Shown: positions 16,574 through 25,742 of the stretch, one piece after another
How the letters are laid out: every line of letters starts with the position of its first letter
Position numbering within the stretch: the first letter of the stretch is position 1
Notes under the pieces: model-generated
The model's input: the letters and a program-made list of their open reading frames with translations, nothing else
What the model was told of the DNA's origin: nothing
Database searches by the model: none
Made by a program: the position numbers and the translations under genes
Assembly: GCA_902517505.1 (NCBI GenBank)
Contig: CABYCL010000001.1
Coordinates: 1 to 64,000, forward strand
Direction of reading: 5' to 3'
Length of the DNA stretch: 64,000 nt
Source: an uncultured SAR86 cluster bacterium
GTDB taxonomy: Bacteria; Pseudomonadota; Gammaproteobacteria; Magnimaribacterales; D2472

Positions 16574-17080
16574 ATGATTACGATTTCTCATGTTGTAGCT
16601 CTATCTAATAATAATGTTATTGGTGTAGATAATAATCTTCCTTGGAACTTGAAAACTGACCTTGCTCATTTTAAAGATTACACAACAAACAAAATTATTG
16701 TTATGGGGAGAAAGACATTTGAATCAATTGGTAGGCCACTTCCAAATAGAAAAAACCTTATTGTCTCAAATACATTAAATGAGATTAATGGTGCATATAT
16801 TTATAAAAGTACTGAGGAAGCAATAAAAAATGCAAAAGAGATGTGTATTAATAATGAAATATATAATGAAATTGTAATTATTGGTGGGGGCTATCTTTTT
16901 AGAGATACGCTTAAAATAACAAATAAATTAGTATTAAGTGAAGTTGACTGCGAAATAGATGGCGATGTGTTTTATCCAAAAATTCATTTAGAAGAGTGGA
17001 ATGAAGTAAGCTCAAAAAAATTTATTAAGGATTCAGATAATGATTTTAATTTCGTTGTTAAGGTTTATGAAAGACTCTAG
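16574..17080 (+). CDS. folA: Dihydrofolate reductase
   Basis: A 168-residue DHFR that reduces dihydrofolate to tetrahydrofolate with NADPH. The substrate region IGVDNNLPWNLKTDLAHFKDYT contains the catalytic acidic residue (Asp in this position), IVMGRKTFESIGRPLPNRKNLIVS is the cofactor-binding block, and IIGGGYLF is the conserved GG motif. It abuts thyA, forming the classical thymidylate/folate pair. Its stop codon is interlocked with that of the TPR gene on the other strand (CTAG). Confidence 0.95.
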   Translation: MITISHVVALSNNNVIGVDNNLPWNLKTDLAHFKDYTTNKIIVMGRKTFESIGRPLPNRKNLIVSNTLNEINGAYIYKSTEEAIKNAKEMCINNEIYNEIVIIGGGYLFRDTLKITNKLVLSEVDCEIDGDVFYPKIHLEEWNEVSSKKFIKDSDNDFNFVVKVYERL

Positions 17081-18516
17081 GATGAAGAAGAATTCATTTG
17101 AATGTAGTCTCTTCTTAAAGCAAGATTCTTAACTCTAATTTCTTCATTTTCAGTGTATTTAATCCAGTTATTTGCCTGAGTCTTTATCTTTTTCTTTTTA
17201 TCTCTTGCAGCTATTCTAAAATTCTTTTTAGCTTCATCAAATTCTTCAAGTTCAAAATGTGCTTGGCCTAGTGTTAAATAAACTTGAGAAAGATCTTTAA
17301 TTTTTCCTTTTTCTAAGCCTTTCTTAATTGCGCCTACAGCATCTTGTACTTTATCTTCTGACAAGTATAAGTTACCAAGTAGTACATAAGATTTGCCATC
17401 TTTTGACATCTTTGCAGCTCTCTCAAGTATTGGTATCGCCTTATCAATCTCCTGAGCCATTCTCCATGCATCTGCTAATGTTTTTAAATTTTTCTCCGTA
17501 TCTCTTACTACTGGGCCTGTTTTCTCAATTTTAGTTTCTTCTTTAGTTACCTCATCTACGACTGTTTCTACAGTTGTAACTATTTTTTGTTGTCCAGAAA
17601 CAAGAACTTCAGCCGCCCAATAAGGATTCTTATTTAATAAAAGAAGTTGGGCTAAAGCTAGATATTCTGACTCTTTATCTAAAAAGTCTTTCTGATAGGC
17701 TGCTTTTAAAGTAATCATGTAATCTCTTTCTCTGCCAAGCTGTCCGTATACTCCACCTAATTGAATAAAATATAATTTTTTTGGGTAAAGATTTACTAAA
17801 ATTTCGAATATATCGCGCTGTCTTAATAAAGATTCTTTTTCTCCAATTTCCTCTTTAAGCTCACTGATACAACCTGCTAAAAGTTGATACCAGCTTTCTC
17901 TTGGTTTATAACCCTCTTCTTCCGCTAAAGAAATTGCTGTTTCAAGAGAAGACATAGATTTTCTGAAATTGTTAATAGCAAAATATGCTTGGCCAAGAAG
18001 TGACCATGACTGAGCAGTCACTGTTTCAACTTCATCCATCCATTGAAGAATTAATTGAATACCCTTTTGATAATTTTCTTGAGCTAAATTTAATTGAGCT
18101 AAAGCAAGTATTGCTCCATTTCTAAGGCCAATTGTTACCTCTGGTTCATTCATTAGTTTTGTGTAAGCATCCATAGCTTGAGGATATTTCCCATCAGTCA
18201 TATATACATAAGCCCAAGCATTCCACATCACAGAACGATCATAACTTTTTAATTCATCTTTATTATTTCGAAGTTCTGTAAGAACGCTTAAAACAGTTTC
18301 CATATCTGGTTTGGGTTCACCAGCATCATCAACTTCTTCCAAAGCTTCATAAACTTTTGCCATCTTCTTAGCAGTAGATGTTTGAAGTGCTCTAGCTTTT
18401 TTATACTTGATAGGTTTTTTTGTATCAGATTGTGATTGTGCTTCAAGATTGATTGAGGAAAATGCAAACAATAATGCCAAAGTTGAAAATAAATATATTG
18501 TAAATTTTTTCTTCAT
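17077..18516 (-). CDS. TPR repeat protein of the TtpC/TonB2 energy operon
   Basis: A 479-residue periplasmic protein with a signal peptide (MKKKFTIYLFSTLALLFAFSSINLEA) and many tetratricopeptide-like helix pairs, for example LNLAQENYQKGIQLILQWM, QAYFAINNFRKSMSSLETAI and QAHFELEEFDEAKKNFRIAA. It is the last gene of the six-gene TonB energy operon; a TPR gene in this position is standard in the Vibrio and Shewanella TonB2 clusters, where it is thought to help assembly or coupling at the outer membrane. It follows tonB by 10 bp. Confidence 0.9.
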   Translation of the reverse strand: MKKKFTIYLFSTLALLFAFSSINLEAQSQSDTKKPIKYKKARALQTSTAKKMAKVYEALEEVDDAGEPKPDMETVLSVLTELRNNKDELKSYDRSVMWNAWAYVYMTDGKYPQAMDAYTKLMNEPEVTIGLRNGAILALAQLNLAQENYQKGIQLILQWMDEVETVTAQSWSLLGQAYFAINNFRKSMSSLETAISLAEEEGYKPRESWYQLLAGCISELKEEIGEKESLLRQRDIFEILVNLYPKKLYFIQLGGVYGQLGRERDYMITLKAAYQKDFLDKESEYLALAQLLLLNKNPYWAAEVLVSGQQKIVTTVETVVDEVTKEETKIEKTGPVVRDTEKNLKTLADAWRMAQEIDKAIPILERAAKMSKDGKSYVLLGNLYLSEDKVQDAVGAIKKGLEKGKIKDLSQVYLTLGQAHFELEEFDEAKKNFRIAARDKKKKIKTQANNWIKYTENEEIRVKNLALRRDYIQMNSSSS

Positions 18517-18526
18517 AACTTAAATT

Positions 18527-19228
18527 CTATTCTTCATCTAGTATATATGTAAACCTATGTAATACACCGCTAACTGGCACTGCTCTTCCATCAACAATTT
18601 TAGGTTTATATTTTAATTTTAGAGCGGCTCTTGCAGAAGCACTATTAAACATTGTGCAAGGTCTAAATTCTGTTGCAGGATCGCTAGGATTAGAATTTGA
18701 ACAATATCCTTCAAGGGCACTTGCATCTTCAACGCTTCCTGTTTCGGTTATTGTAAACTCAACTAATGCATAACCCATCGTACCTCTTTCTTGAGCTCTT
18801 CTTGGATAAATTGGAACAACTTTAAATAAAGGTATGTATTCACCATCTCTAAAAAATGATCCTCCAGCTTTAAAGTTTGCTTTAGGTTTTGCAACTGTTA
18901 CATCCATTCCAGTTAATGGTTGAAGATCAAGTTCTGGCTGAGCAATATCTTCTGGTTGCTCTTCCGGCTTGTCAGGTTTATCAACTTCAGTCATAAAAGT
19001 ATCGATTTGTCTTTCTGGCATCACTACGTCAGCAAGCTTTACAGATGTGTCTTCTTTTAAGCCGCTATCTCCTAAAGATATTAGGATCACCATTACAAAA
19101 AATAAAGCTAAAGTAATAGCTGAAGAAAAACCAATTCCTGCAGCATATTTATTCGCATTAAAAGCTTTAACATAAAGATCATGCATTGGTTTTGTAACAG
19201 TATTTATAGCTGCAAGAACTTGATTCAT
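18527..19228 (-). CDS. TonB family energy transducer
   Basis: A 233-residue TonB2-like protein. It has one N-terminal membrane helix (GFSSAITLALFFVMVILISL), an acidic proline-containing linker (VDKPDKPEEQPEDIAQPELDLQP) much shorter than in E. coli TonB, and a C-terminal TonB domain starting VVPIYPRRAQERGTMGYALVEFTITETGSV. It transmits the proton-motive force to TonB-dependent outer-membrane receptors. No receptor gene is present in the window. The gene lies 3 bp from exbD and is clearly part of the operon. Confidence 0.93.
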   Translation of the reverse strand: MNQVLAAINTVTKPMHDLYVKAFNANKYAAGIGFSSAITLALFFVMVILISLGDSGLKEDTSVKLADVVMPERQIDTFMTEVDKPDKPEEQPEDIAQPELDLQPLTGMDVTVAKPKANFKAGGSFFRDGEYIPLFKVVPIYPRRAQERGTMGYALVEFTITETGSVEDASALEGYCSNSNPSDPATEFRPCTMFNSASARAALKLKYKPKIVDGRAVPVSGVLHRFTYILDEE

Positions 19229-19231
19229 AAT

Positions 19232-19642
19232 TTATTTTGGTTCTGATGCAAGTGAAATAGCATTAACACCTGCTTCTCTCGCCCCATCCATGACTTTTAT
19301 TATGGTATCAGCTACAGCTTTTTCATCTGCTTGTATTACAACAGATCCTTTAGGATTATCTGCTAGCAACTTTACAACATTCGCTTTTACTTGCCTAACA
19401 TCAATTCTTCTTCCATCCATCCATACTTCGCCTGTAGGACCAACAGCAATCAAAATTGCTGCATTCTCTTGTGTTTCTGCTGTATCAGAGTCAGGTCTAT
19501 TTATCTCAAGACCAGGCTCTTTTATAAAGTTAGCAGTTACAATAAAAAAGATAAGCATGATGAAAACAACATCAAGCATTGGAGTTAAATTTATTTCACT
19601 TTCATCATCCTTTACAGCACTGCTTATTGCATTTCTTCTCAT
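19232..19642 (-). CDS. exbD: Biopolymer transport protein ExbD
   Basis: A 136-residue ExbD/TolR family protein. It has a short cytoplasmic N-terminus, one membrane helix LTPMLDVVFIMLIFFIVTANF carrying the conserved protonatable Asp, and a periplasmic domain that includes VVIQADEKAVADTIIKVMDGAREAGVNAISLA. Together with ExbB it forms the proton-driven motor for TonB. Gene order exbB-exbD-tonB with gaps of 3-10 bp indicates one transcript. Confidence 0.94.
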   Translation of the reverse strand: MRRNAISSAVKDDESEINLTPMLDVVFIMLIFFIVTANFIKEPGLEINRPDSDTAETQENAAILIAVGPTGEVWMDGRRIDVRQVKANVVKLLADNPKGSVVIQADEKAVADTIIKVMDGAREAGVNAISLASEPK

Positions 19643-19652
19643 TTACTTTCTC

Positions 19653-20183
19653 CTATAAATCTCTTTTTATTAATTCTCTTAAATCATTAGTATGTCTGTC
19701 AGATGCGCTAGTTAAATATATGGTCGCAAAAACACCTGAAAGAGCAACCACCATTCCTGCCATTGTTGGAAGAGTTGCTTTTGAAACTCCACCAGCCATA
19801 GATCTCGCATCCCCACCGCCGTTAAAAGCCATAACTTGGAAAACTTCTATCATCCCAGTTACTGTTCCTAATAGACCGAATAATGGAGCCAAAACTACAC
19901 AAGTTTGGATTATTGTTAAATTTCTATTAATCTCTACCCTCGCCTGAGAAAGCATCTTTTCACGAATCTGCAATGCATGCCATGATGTCTTATCATTTCT
20001 ATTATTCCATTTGCTTGCTAGGTCTTGGACATAAAACTCATGACCATGAGAAAAATACCAAATTCTTTCAAAAATCATTGCCCACATAAAGAAAACTAAG
20101 ATAGCAATTAACCATAGAACACTACCTCCTGCTTCCATAAAATCTCTTATGGAAGAAAAAGCTTCAGTGATAGCAAAAAACAT
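19653..20183 (-). CDS. exbB: MotA/TolQ/ExbB proton channel family protein (ExbB2)
   Basis: A 176-residue ExbB-type protein with three membrane segments. The diagnostic C-terminal region is LAPLFGLLGTVTGMIEVFQVMAF followed by LPTMAGMVVALSGVFATIYLT. Unlike the upstream TtpC gene it has no signal peptide or coiled-coil extension, so this is the motor ExbB proper. The presence of two ExbB-fold proteins in one operon is the hallmark of the TtpC/TonB2 system. Confidence 0.94.
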   Translation of the reverse strand: MFFAITEAFSSIRDFMEAGGSVLWLIAILVFFMWAMIFERIWYFSHGHEFYVQDLASKWNNRNDKTSWHALQIREKMLSQARVEINRNLTIIQTCVVLAPLFGLLGTVTGMIEVFQVMAFNGGGDARSMAGGVSKATLPTMAGMVVALSGVFATIYLTSASDRHTNDLRELIKRDL

Positions 20184-20192
20184 AATTAGTTA

Positions 20193-21581
20193 TTAACTTC
20201 CTTCTGCTCTTTCAGCAAGTATGCCGGTGCTTTGCTCTTCAAGAACGCTAATGATTCCTTTAGCAGAAGATGCTGTAAAAGAATGTAAAAGCGTTGTTGG
20301 TATTGCAACTAATAGACCTAATACAGTTGTCACAAGTGCTTGTGAAATACCTCCAGCCATTAGTTTAGGGTCGCCTGTTCCATATAAAGTAATCATTTGG
20401 AAAGTAACGATCATACCTGTAACAGTACCAAGCAAACCAGCTAGAGGAGCAACAACAGATATTATTCTTACCGCTCCAATTCCTCTTTCAATAGATGGTC
20501 TTTCAGACATAATTGCTTCAGCAAGTTTTAACTCTAAGGTATCTATATCTTTCTTAAAGTTATCTTCACCAACTTTAAGAACTCTTCCAAGAGGATTTCT
20601 TACATCAAGAGTTTTTGATCCTGATTGTGCCCTGACAGCTTTACCAAGGACATATAAAGTCCATAACTTCCAGAAAGCTATACCAATACCAATTAAACCA
20701 ACAAATATGATTGCATACCCAACTTCTCTACCTTGTGCAGCTCTCTCAGCAAGAGATGGTGTTTGTATTAAGTTAGCTAATAAACTTCCGCCAGTAGGGC
20801 CTGTTGGATCAATTCCAAACCTTACTTGTTCGCCTACATCAGCATTTCCTACTTTTTTAGCAGTCTTTGTAAATCTTCCAGATGGTTGTCTTGGTAAGAA
20901 AGCATATTGGCCTGTTGCAGCAACATATTTTAAATACTTGCCATCACATACTGCATTGAATAAGCCAACTCTTGTAACATTACAAGATTCAGACTCGCCA
21001 TCTAAATTAGTTACATTAGTATCGAAAGATACAACCTGACCACTAGCAACCATTTCTCTTTGAAGTTCATACCATAGACCTTCAATTTCCCTAATAGTAG
21101 GTAGTTCAGTTGTTTCTGACATTTTTGATGTTAAATCATTTAAGAAATCTACCCTTTCTCCACCATACTGAGCGCTTGTAAGCGATCCAGAAAATTGAAC
21201 AGCTGCTTCTCCAGCAGAACTTTGAAGATGTCCAAATAACTCAACCAATGAGCCAAGCTCTTTTTGATAAGCCTCTTCTTTTACTCTGAGAATTTCTTCG
21301 TTCTTTTTGTACTCTGCCTCAAGTTGATCAGCAATTCTTTCTTGTCTAGCTAATTCTCTTTTTTCAGCAGCTAAAATTTCAGCTTGTTTATTTTTATTAG
21401 CCATAAACTTAGCTTCACGATCTGCATTTTCAGATTGTTCTTTAGTTTTACCTTCTTTAACTAGCATTAGAAGAGCTTCTACCGATGAAACTTCTGTTTC
21501 CTCACTTTCAGATTCTTGAGCTAATACAAAAGTATTAATCGTTAAGGATAATACAAATAATATTGATACATATTTCTTCAT
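20193..21581 (-). CDS. TtpC-like protein: coiled-coil periplasmic domain plus MotA/TolQ/ExbB domain
   Basis: A 462-residue protein of the TtpC class, required for TonB2 function in Vibrio. It has a signal peptide (MKKYVSILFVLSLTINTFVLA), a charged coiled coil at about residues 50-120 (KNKQAEILAAEKRELARQERIADQLEAEYKKNEEIL), a periplasmic domain with two cysteines, and a C-terminal ExbB-like domain with VAPLAGLLGTVTGMIVTFQMITLYGTGDPKLMAGGISQALVTTVLGLLVAIP. The large antisense ORFs opposite it are shadows. Its ATG overlaps the stop of the DUF3450 gene by one base. Confidence 0.92.
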   Translation of the reverse strand: MKKYVSILFVLSLTINTFVLAQESESEETEVSSVEALLMLVKEGKTKEQSENADREAKFMANKNKQAEILAAEKRELARQERIADQLEAEYKKNEEILRVKEEAYQKELGSLVELFGHLQSSAGEAAVQFSGSLTSAQYGGERVDFLNDLTSKMSETTELPTIREIEGLWYELQREMVASGQVVSFDTNVTNLDGESESCNVTRVGLFNAVCDGKYLKYVAATGQYAFLPRQPSGRFTKTAKKVGNADVGEQVRFGIDPTGPTGGSLLANLIQTPSLAERAAQGREVGYAIIFVGLIGIGIAFWKLWTLYVLGKAVRAQSGSKTLDVRNPLGRVLKVGEDNFKKDIDTLELKLAEAIMSERPSIERGIGAVRIISVVAPLAGLLGTVTGMIVTFQMITLYGTGDPKLMAGGISQALVTTVLGLLVAIPTTLLHSFTASSAKGIISVLEEQSTGILAERAEGS

Positions 21582-22348
21582 TATGCTTCTCCTTTAACTA
21601 CTGGCATTAGCATCATATCTGTTGGAGCTAATTTTTTAGCAATTCTTATAGCATCTCTTATTGGTTTTCTATAACTTCCTGATAATTCTTCCCAGTTACC
21701 TGTTTCGTTATCCCATCTTCCGCTAGTTCTTTCATCTATTGTTTGATAAAACATTCCGATTCTTCCAATCACAAGAATATTAACAACCGTTCCATCTGCT
21801 AACTTATCTTCATATGTATCAATTTTACGACCATATTCAGCTTCTATATTGTATGCTTCAAGCACTTGTCTGACTTGTTCTGATGCTGTTACTTTTGGCT
21901 TAGATAAAGAAGATCTAACCATATCAACTCTTGATCTTCTTTCTTCGCTTCTAAAGGGAGTGTCTAGTTTTATGAAAGTTTCTAAAGTATCAAGCATCTT
22001 TTGAGCTAAAGGTGGAATTTGTCTCTGCATGACAACCACTTGAACTAGCTGCTCATCAAGTTTATCCATTAAATCAAGCTGAGCTTGAATCTGAATTCTT
22101 TTTTGAGCGTTATATAATTTAAGTCCTTCGACTTGTTTAGAAACAACTTTGTATTCATTTACAATTTTGTCAGTTTGTCTTTCTGTCTGATCAATTTTAT
22201 CTTGCGAATTTGCAGAAAGAGTTTGGTTTTCTCTACCAACTTCTAAAATACTTTCCATATTTACTTCAACATTAACTTCATTAGCTGAAATTAATACACT
22301 AAAGCAAAAAAATATTGGTAAAGATGTATTCTTTATATAGTTAAACAT
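21581..22348 (-). CDS. DUF3450 domain protein, first gene of the TonB2 operon
   Basis: A 255-residue periplasmic protein with a signal peptide (MFNYIKNTSLPIFFCFSVLISA), a long coiled coil (~residues 40-120) and the DUF3450 end region with IGRIGMFYQTIDERTSGRWDNETGNWEELSGSYRKPIRDAIRIAKK. DUF3450 genes lead TtpC-ExbB-ExbD-TonB-TPR operons in marine gammaproteobacteria; its molecular job is unknown, presumably as a periplasmic partner of TtpC. A GGAG ribosome site precedes the ATG. The 124-bp upstream gap must hold the operon promoter; it contains the inverted repeat ACTAAT-N6-ATTAGT (22388-22405), but I see no clear Fur box. Confidence 0.9.
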   Translation of the reverse strand: MFNYIKNTSLPIFFCFSVLISANEVNVEVNMESILEVGRENQTLSANSQDKIDQTERQTDKIVNEYKVVSKQVEGLKLYNAQKRIQIQAQLDLMDKLDEQLVQVVVMQRQIPPLAQKMLDTLETFIKLDTPFRSEERRSRVDMVRSSLSKPKVTASEQVRQVLEAYNIEAEYGRKIDTYEDKLADGTVVNILVIGRIGMFYQTIDERTSGRWDNETGNWEELSGSYRKPIRDAIRIAKKLAPTDMMLMPVVKGEA

Positions 22349-22438
22349 TGTGTTACTCCCTAAGTCTGAACATGTTAACAGCCATAGACTAATAAATAAA
22401 TTAGTTTATCTTTATTTTGTTTAAACGATTATTCTATC

Positions 22439-22465
22439 AAAAACTTCCTCAGAAGGAGTAGTTTT
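22439..22465 (-). terminator. Candidate rho-independent terminator after the DUF1295 gene
   Basis: On the minus strand, 8 nt after the stop, AAAACT-AC-TCCT pairs with AGGA-AGTTTT across a 4-nt loop (TCTG), with a 2-nt bulge, and a T run closes the right arm. It is one of very few terminator-like hairpins in the window. Stem strength is modest. Confidence 0.45.
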
Positions 22466-22472
22466 ATATAAT

Positions 22473-23318
22473 TTATAACTTTAGGAATAACATAGGCGTG
22501 TTTTTCTTATATGCCCTATATTCTTCTAAGTGACCCCATTTTTTATTACCCATATCATCAAGCATCCTAACTCCGCTAATGTAAACAAGCAGAACGTATG
22601 TAAACACAGGAGATATCATGGTTAAGTATTGTGTACCCGAAAGAGAAGAAAATGACATTATTGCTACTGCTGACCATAAAAGAATTTCACCAAAATAATT
22701 AGGATGTTGAGATTTTGACCATAAGCCTGTCGTGATAAATTTATCTTTGTTCTCTTCAATAGATCTAAATATTGTCTTCTGACGATCAGCTATTATCTCA
22801 ATTGAAAAGCCTATGATGAAAAGAGCAAAGCCAATATAAAATAAATTATTTGGTATTATTCCGTCTATGCTTGATATTCCAGTAATTGCACACATTGAAC
22901 ATATTGAAACCCACATACCCTGAAGCGTCCATGTCATGAAAAATTGAGACGCAGAAGTCTTTATTGTTCTAAACCTCTTGTCTTCGCCATCTTTGTGAAT
23001 TCGAGCAAATAAAAAAGATCCCAATCTTACAGCCCATAAAGATATAAGAACTGTTACTAGGAGGCTTTGGGTATTAAATTCATTTGTTTGACCTGAAGAA
23101 AAGTAAACAAACCAGATAACAGTTAAATAAGTTAAAGATCCTGTTAAATCATAAAATTTTTCAGTTTGAAATAAATAAGCTGGTATATAGGCAACCCATT
23201 GTATTAAAAAAGCTAAAATAATAGCATTTAAAACAATGTCGCTATTTGTAAGGTATGCAATCAGTACACATAAAGAAAAGGCTATCGTTGCAAATAAAAT
23301 ATTTAAAAAAGACTTCAT
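22473..23318 (-). CDS. DUF1295 / steroid 5-alpha-reductase-like membrane protein
   Basis: A 281-residue integral membrane protein with about seven helices. The C-terminal block KFITTGLWSKSQHPNYFGEILLWSAVAIMSF is diagnostic of the DUF1295/isoprenylcysteine methyltransferase-steroid reductase superfamily, in which the HPNYFGE motif is near the cofactor site. Bacterial members are thought to be NADPH-dependent reductases acting on lipophilic substrates, but none is assigned here. The ORF track begins at 23336, inside the upstream gene; ATG 23318 has a proper GGAG site 7 nt upstream and starts 2 bp past the M2 peptidase stop, so the two are cotranscribed. Confidence 0.85.
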   Translation of the reverse strand: MKSFLNILFATIAFSLCVLIAYLTNSDIVLNAIILAFLIQWVAYIPAYLFQTEKFYDLTGSLTYLTVIWFVYFSSGQTNEFNTQSLLVTVLISLWAVRLGSFLFARIHKDGEDKRFRTIKTSASQFFMTWTLQGMWVSICSMCAITGISSIDGIIPNNLFYIGFALFIIGFSIEIIADRQKTIFRSIEENKDKFITTGLWSKSQHPNYFGEILLWSAVAIMSFSSLSGTQYLTMISPVFTYVLLVYISGVRMLDDMGNKKWGHLEEYRAYKKNTPMLFLKL

Positions 23319-23320
23319 AT

Positions 23321-25132
23321 TTACTCCCATCCACAAATTCTATTTTTATTTTGTTCATCAAGCCATTCTTTTAATGGCGCATAATAATTTAATATTGACT
23401 TACCGCTAAGTTGCCTTGAACCAGTTAAATTTTCAAAAGCTTCTTGCCATGGCAAGCTTTGGCCCATTGCCATTGTCGAAATAATTTTATCACCAGCTTG
23501 TTTATTTCCATAAATCGAACATTCATGCAGATATCCATCATAATTAATAAGATTGCAAAGTGATTCATGAAACTGATATTGCATAATACTAGCCAAATAA
23601 TATCTTGTGTAAGGAGTATTGCCTGGAATATGGTATTTTGCACCTGGATCAAAATAGTCCTCTGACCTCGGATAGCTAGTAGTTATTCCTTGATATTCTT
23701 CTCTTAAATTCCACCATGAAGAATTTAGATTTTTTTCATCAATTTTGCCATTAAATACTCCAGACCTCCATTTGTCTAACATTAAAGCCCATGGAACAAT
23801 CACAATTCCATCCAATGCTTGCTTCATTAATAAACCAATTGGGTCTTGTTTTGCTTTTTCAGCTTCGTCTTTTGAGATAAAACCAATGTCAACTAGGTAA
23901 TCAGGGGTTATAGATAGTGTAAGCAGGTCTCCAAATGCTTCATGGAAACCATCATTTGCCCCTGCTTGCAATACCGTTGGTATATGATTATAAGCTTGAT
24001 AATAAAAAATATGTCCAAGTTCATGATGAATTGTAATGAAGTCTTCTTCATTTTTTTCAATACACATTTTTATTCTTAAATCATTGTTTACAGGATCTAG
24101 ATTCCATGCTGATGCATGACAAACAACAGATCTATCCCTTGGCTTGATAAATAACGATCTCTCCCAAAAAGTTTCTGGAAGAGGTTTGAACCCCATAGAT
24201 ATGAAAAAATTTTCAGCATATTCAACCATCTCGATTTCATCGATAGATTTCTCATTTATTATTTTAGTGACATCAATATAGTTAGACTCTGTTTGCTCTT
24301 CATAAATTAAATCGTAAACATTTGACCATGATTGCCCCCACATATTGCCCAGCATATGAACTGGCAATGGACCTGACTTAGGAACAATTTCATCACCATA
24401 ATGTTCATTTAATTTCGCTCTAACATGACAATGCAGAGCATCATATAAAGGCTTAACTTCATCCCAAACTCTATCAGTATCATCTAAAAAATCTTCTGCG
24501 GGCATATCATATTTACTGAACCACAAGTCACTTAAACCTTCATATCCAAGGTCAATCGAACCTTGGTTACCAATTTCTACCATGCGCATATACATTGGCT
24601 TCATTGGTTTGCCGATCTCATGCCAGCCTTGCCATGCCCTTAATAATTCTGAAGGATTTCTAGAACTATCAATGATAGATTCGAACCCCTCTAAGTCATA
24701 ACAACTTCCATCTTCAAAACAATACTCTCCACTTCCATACATTGCCTCAAGGTTTGTAGTAATTTGAGAAAGTTCTGACGCTAATGCATTGTCTAAAGGT
24801 GGTGGCATTACAAAAGAGCTTTTAAGAATATCTAGCATCCTTCTGTTCTCTGGAGATGTTTTTATACCATCAAAACTAGCTGCCTGTCTGGATCTTTCTA
24901 AAGACTTTAATGTATATCTAGTTCCATAATCAGCAATGACCTTTTGTGAATCATAAGTTATAAAGTTTGAACTTATCCATGACGCAGAATATATAACTGG
25001 GCCATCTTTTTTATTTTCTTCTTCCACAGATGATAAAAAATCTTCAAGATCTTGGATTTCATTTGTTTGTTCGCTAGTAGGTGCGCAAGAAGTTACAATA
25101 ATGATTAATATTAAGCTTAAAAAATTTCTCAT
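23321..25132 (-). CDS. M2 family peptidyl-dipeptidase lipoprotein (ACE-like)
   Basis: A 603-residue zinc metallopeptidase of the angiotensin-converting-enzyme family. The zinc site is ITIHHELGHIFYYQAY (HExxH) with the third ligand Glu in GANDGFHEAFGDLL. ACE-family landmarks such as GPLPVHMLGNMWGQSW and FDPGAKYHIPGNTPYTRYYLA are present. The N-terminus MRNFLSLILIIIVTSCAPT has a lipobox (VTSC), so the protein is lipid-anchored and probably releases dipeptides in the periplasm. The track's GTG start at 25141 is replaced by ATG 25132, which has GAGGTG 6 nt upstream. It is divergent from efp. Confidence 0.92.
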   Translation of the reverse strand: MRNFLSLILIIIVTSCAPTSEQTNEIQDLEDFLSSVEEENKKDGPVIYSASWISSNFITYDSQKVIADYGTRYTLKSLERSRQAASFDGIKTSPENRRMLDILKSSFVMPPPLDNALASELSQITTNLEAMYGSGEYCFEDGSCYDLEGFESIIDSSRNPSELLRAWQGWHEIGKPMKPMYMRMVEIGNQGSIDLGYEGLSDLWFSKYDMPAEDFLDDTDRVWDEVKPLYDALHCHVRAKLNEHYGDEIVPKSGPLPVHMLGNMWGQSWSNVYDLIYEEQTESNYIDVTKIINEKSIDEIEMVEYAENFFISMGFKPLPETFWERSLFIKPRDRSVVCHASAWNLDPVNNDLRIKMCIEKNEEDFITIHHELGHIFYYQAYNHIPTVLQAGANDGFHEAFGDLLTLSITPDYLVDIGFISKDEAEKAKQDPIGLLMKQALDGIVIVPWALMLDKWRSGVFNGKIDEKNLNSSWWNLREEYQGITTSYPRSEDYFDPGAKYHIPGNTPYTRYYLASIMQYQFHESLCNLINYDGYLHECSIYGNKQAGDKIISTMAMGQSLPWQEAFENLTGSRQLSGKSILNYYAPLKEWLDEQNKNRICGWE

Positions 25133-25175
25133 TTGAGGCACCTCGCTATTAAAATAACATAAAAATAAAATTAAT

Positions 25176-25742
25176 ATGAAGATTTCTACAAACCAGTTTA
25201 AAAACGGAACAAAATTAATTATAGATAATGCCCCTTGCTCAATTATAGAACATGAGTTTCACAAGCCTGGCAAAGGGCAAGCAGTAATGAGGATAAAATA
25301 TAAAAATCTATTAACTGGCAATACAAATGATAAAACATTTAAATCAGGAGAAAGTGTTGAATCTGCTGATGTGAGTCACAATGAAATGGAGTTTTTATAC
25401 CAAGATAATGAATCTTGGCATTTTATGGATACTAATACATATGATCAAATTGAGGTAAGTTCATCAAAAATGGGGGGTGCTTCAAAATGGCTGGTTGGGC
25501 AAGAGGTATGTGAAGTAGTCTTATGGAATGGTGAACCTATTTTGGTAAATCCACCAACAATTGTAGAACTTAAAATTATTAAAGCTGAGCCAGGAGTAAA
25601 AGGAGATACTATTTCAGGAGCTACAAAGAATGCAACACTTGAAACAAATGTTGAAGTTCAGGTTCCATTATTTGTAAATGAAAATGAATCTATTAAGGTC
25701 GATACAAGAGATATGACTTATGTGGGGAGAGCAAAATCTTGA
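25176..25742 (+). CDS. efp: Elongation factor P
   Basis: A 188-residue EF-P, which relieves ribosome stalling at polyproline. Domain order is KOW-like N-domain, OB domain and C-terminal OB domain. The loop EFHKPGKGQA presents Lys33, equivalent to the lysine that EpmA/EpmB beta-lysylate in enterobacteria; epmA and epmB are not in the window. WHFMDTNTYDQIE and the end LFVNENESIKVDTRDMTYVGRAKS match the family. The TGA stop overlaps the TTG start of argS. Confidence 0.97.
   Translation: MKISTNQFKNGTKLIIDNAPCSIIEHEFHKPGKGQAVMRIKYKNLLTGNTNDKTFKSGESVESADVSHNEMEFLYQDNESWHFMDTNTYDQIEVSSSKMGGASKWLVGQEVCEVVLWNGEPILVNPPTIVELKIIKAEPGVKGDTISGATKNATLETNVEVQVPLFVNENESIKVDTRDMTYVGRAKS

Noticed and set aside
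20221-21039. 272-aa plus-strand ORF
   Set aside because: It is fully antisense to the TtpC-like gene, whose domains are unmistakable; the ORF has no ribosome site or family features and is a codon-bias shadow.
24671-24686. T-loop-like ggggttcgaatc on the minus strand
   Set aside because: It lies in the middle of the M2 peptidase coding sequence and has no D-arm, anticodon arm or acceptor stem around it.
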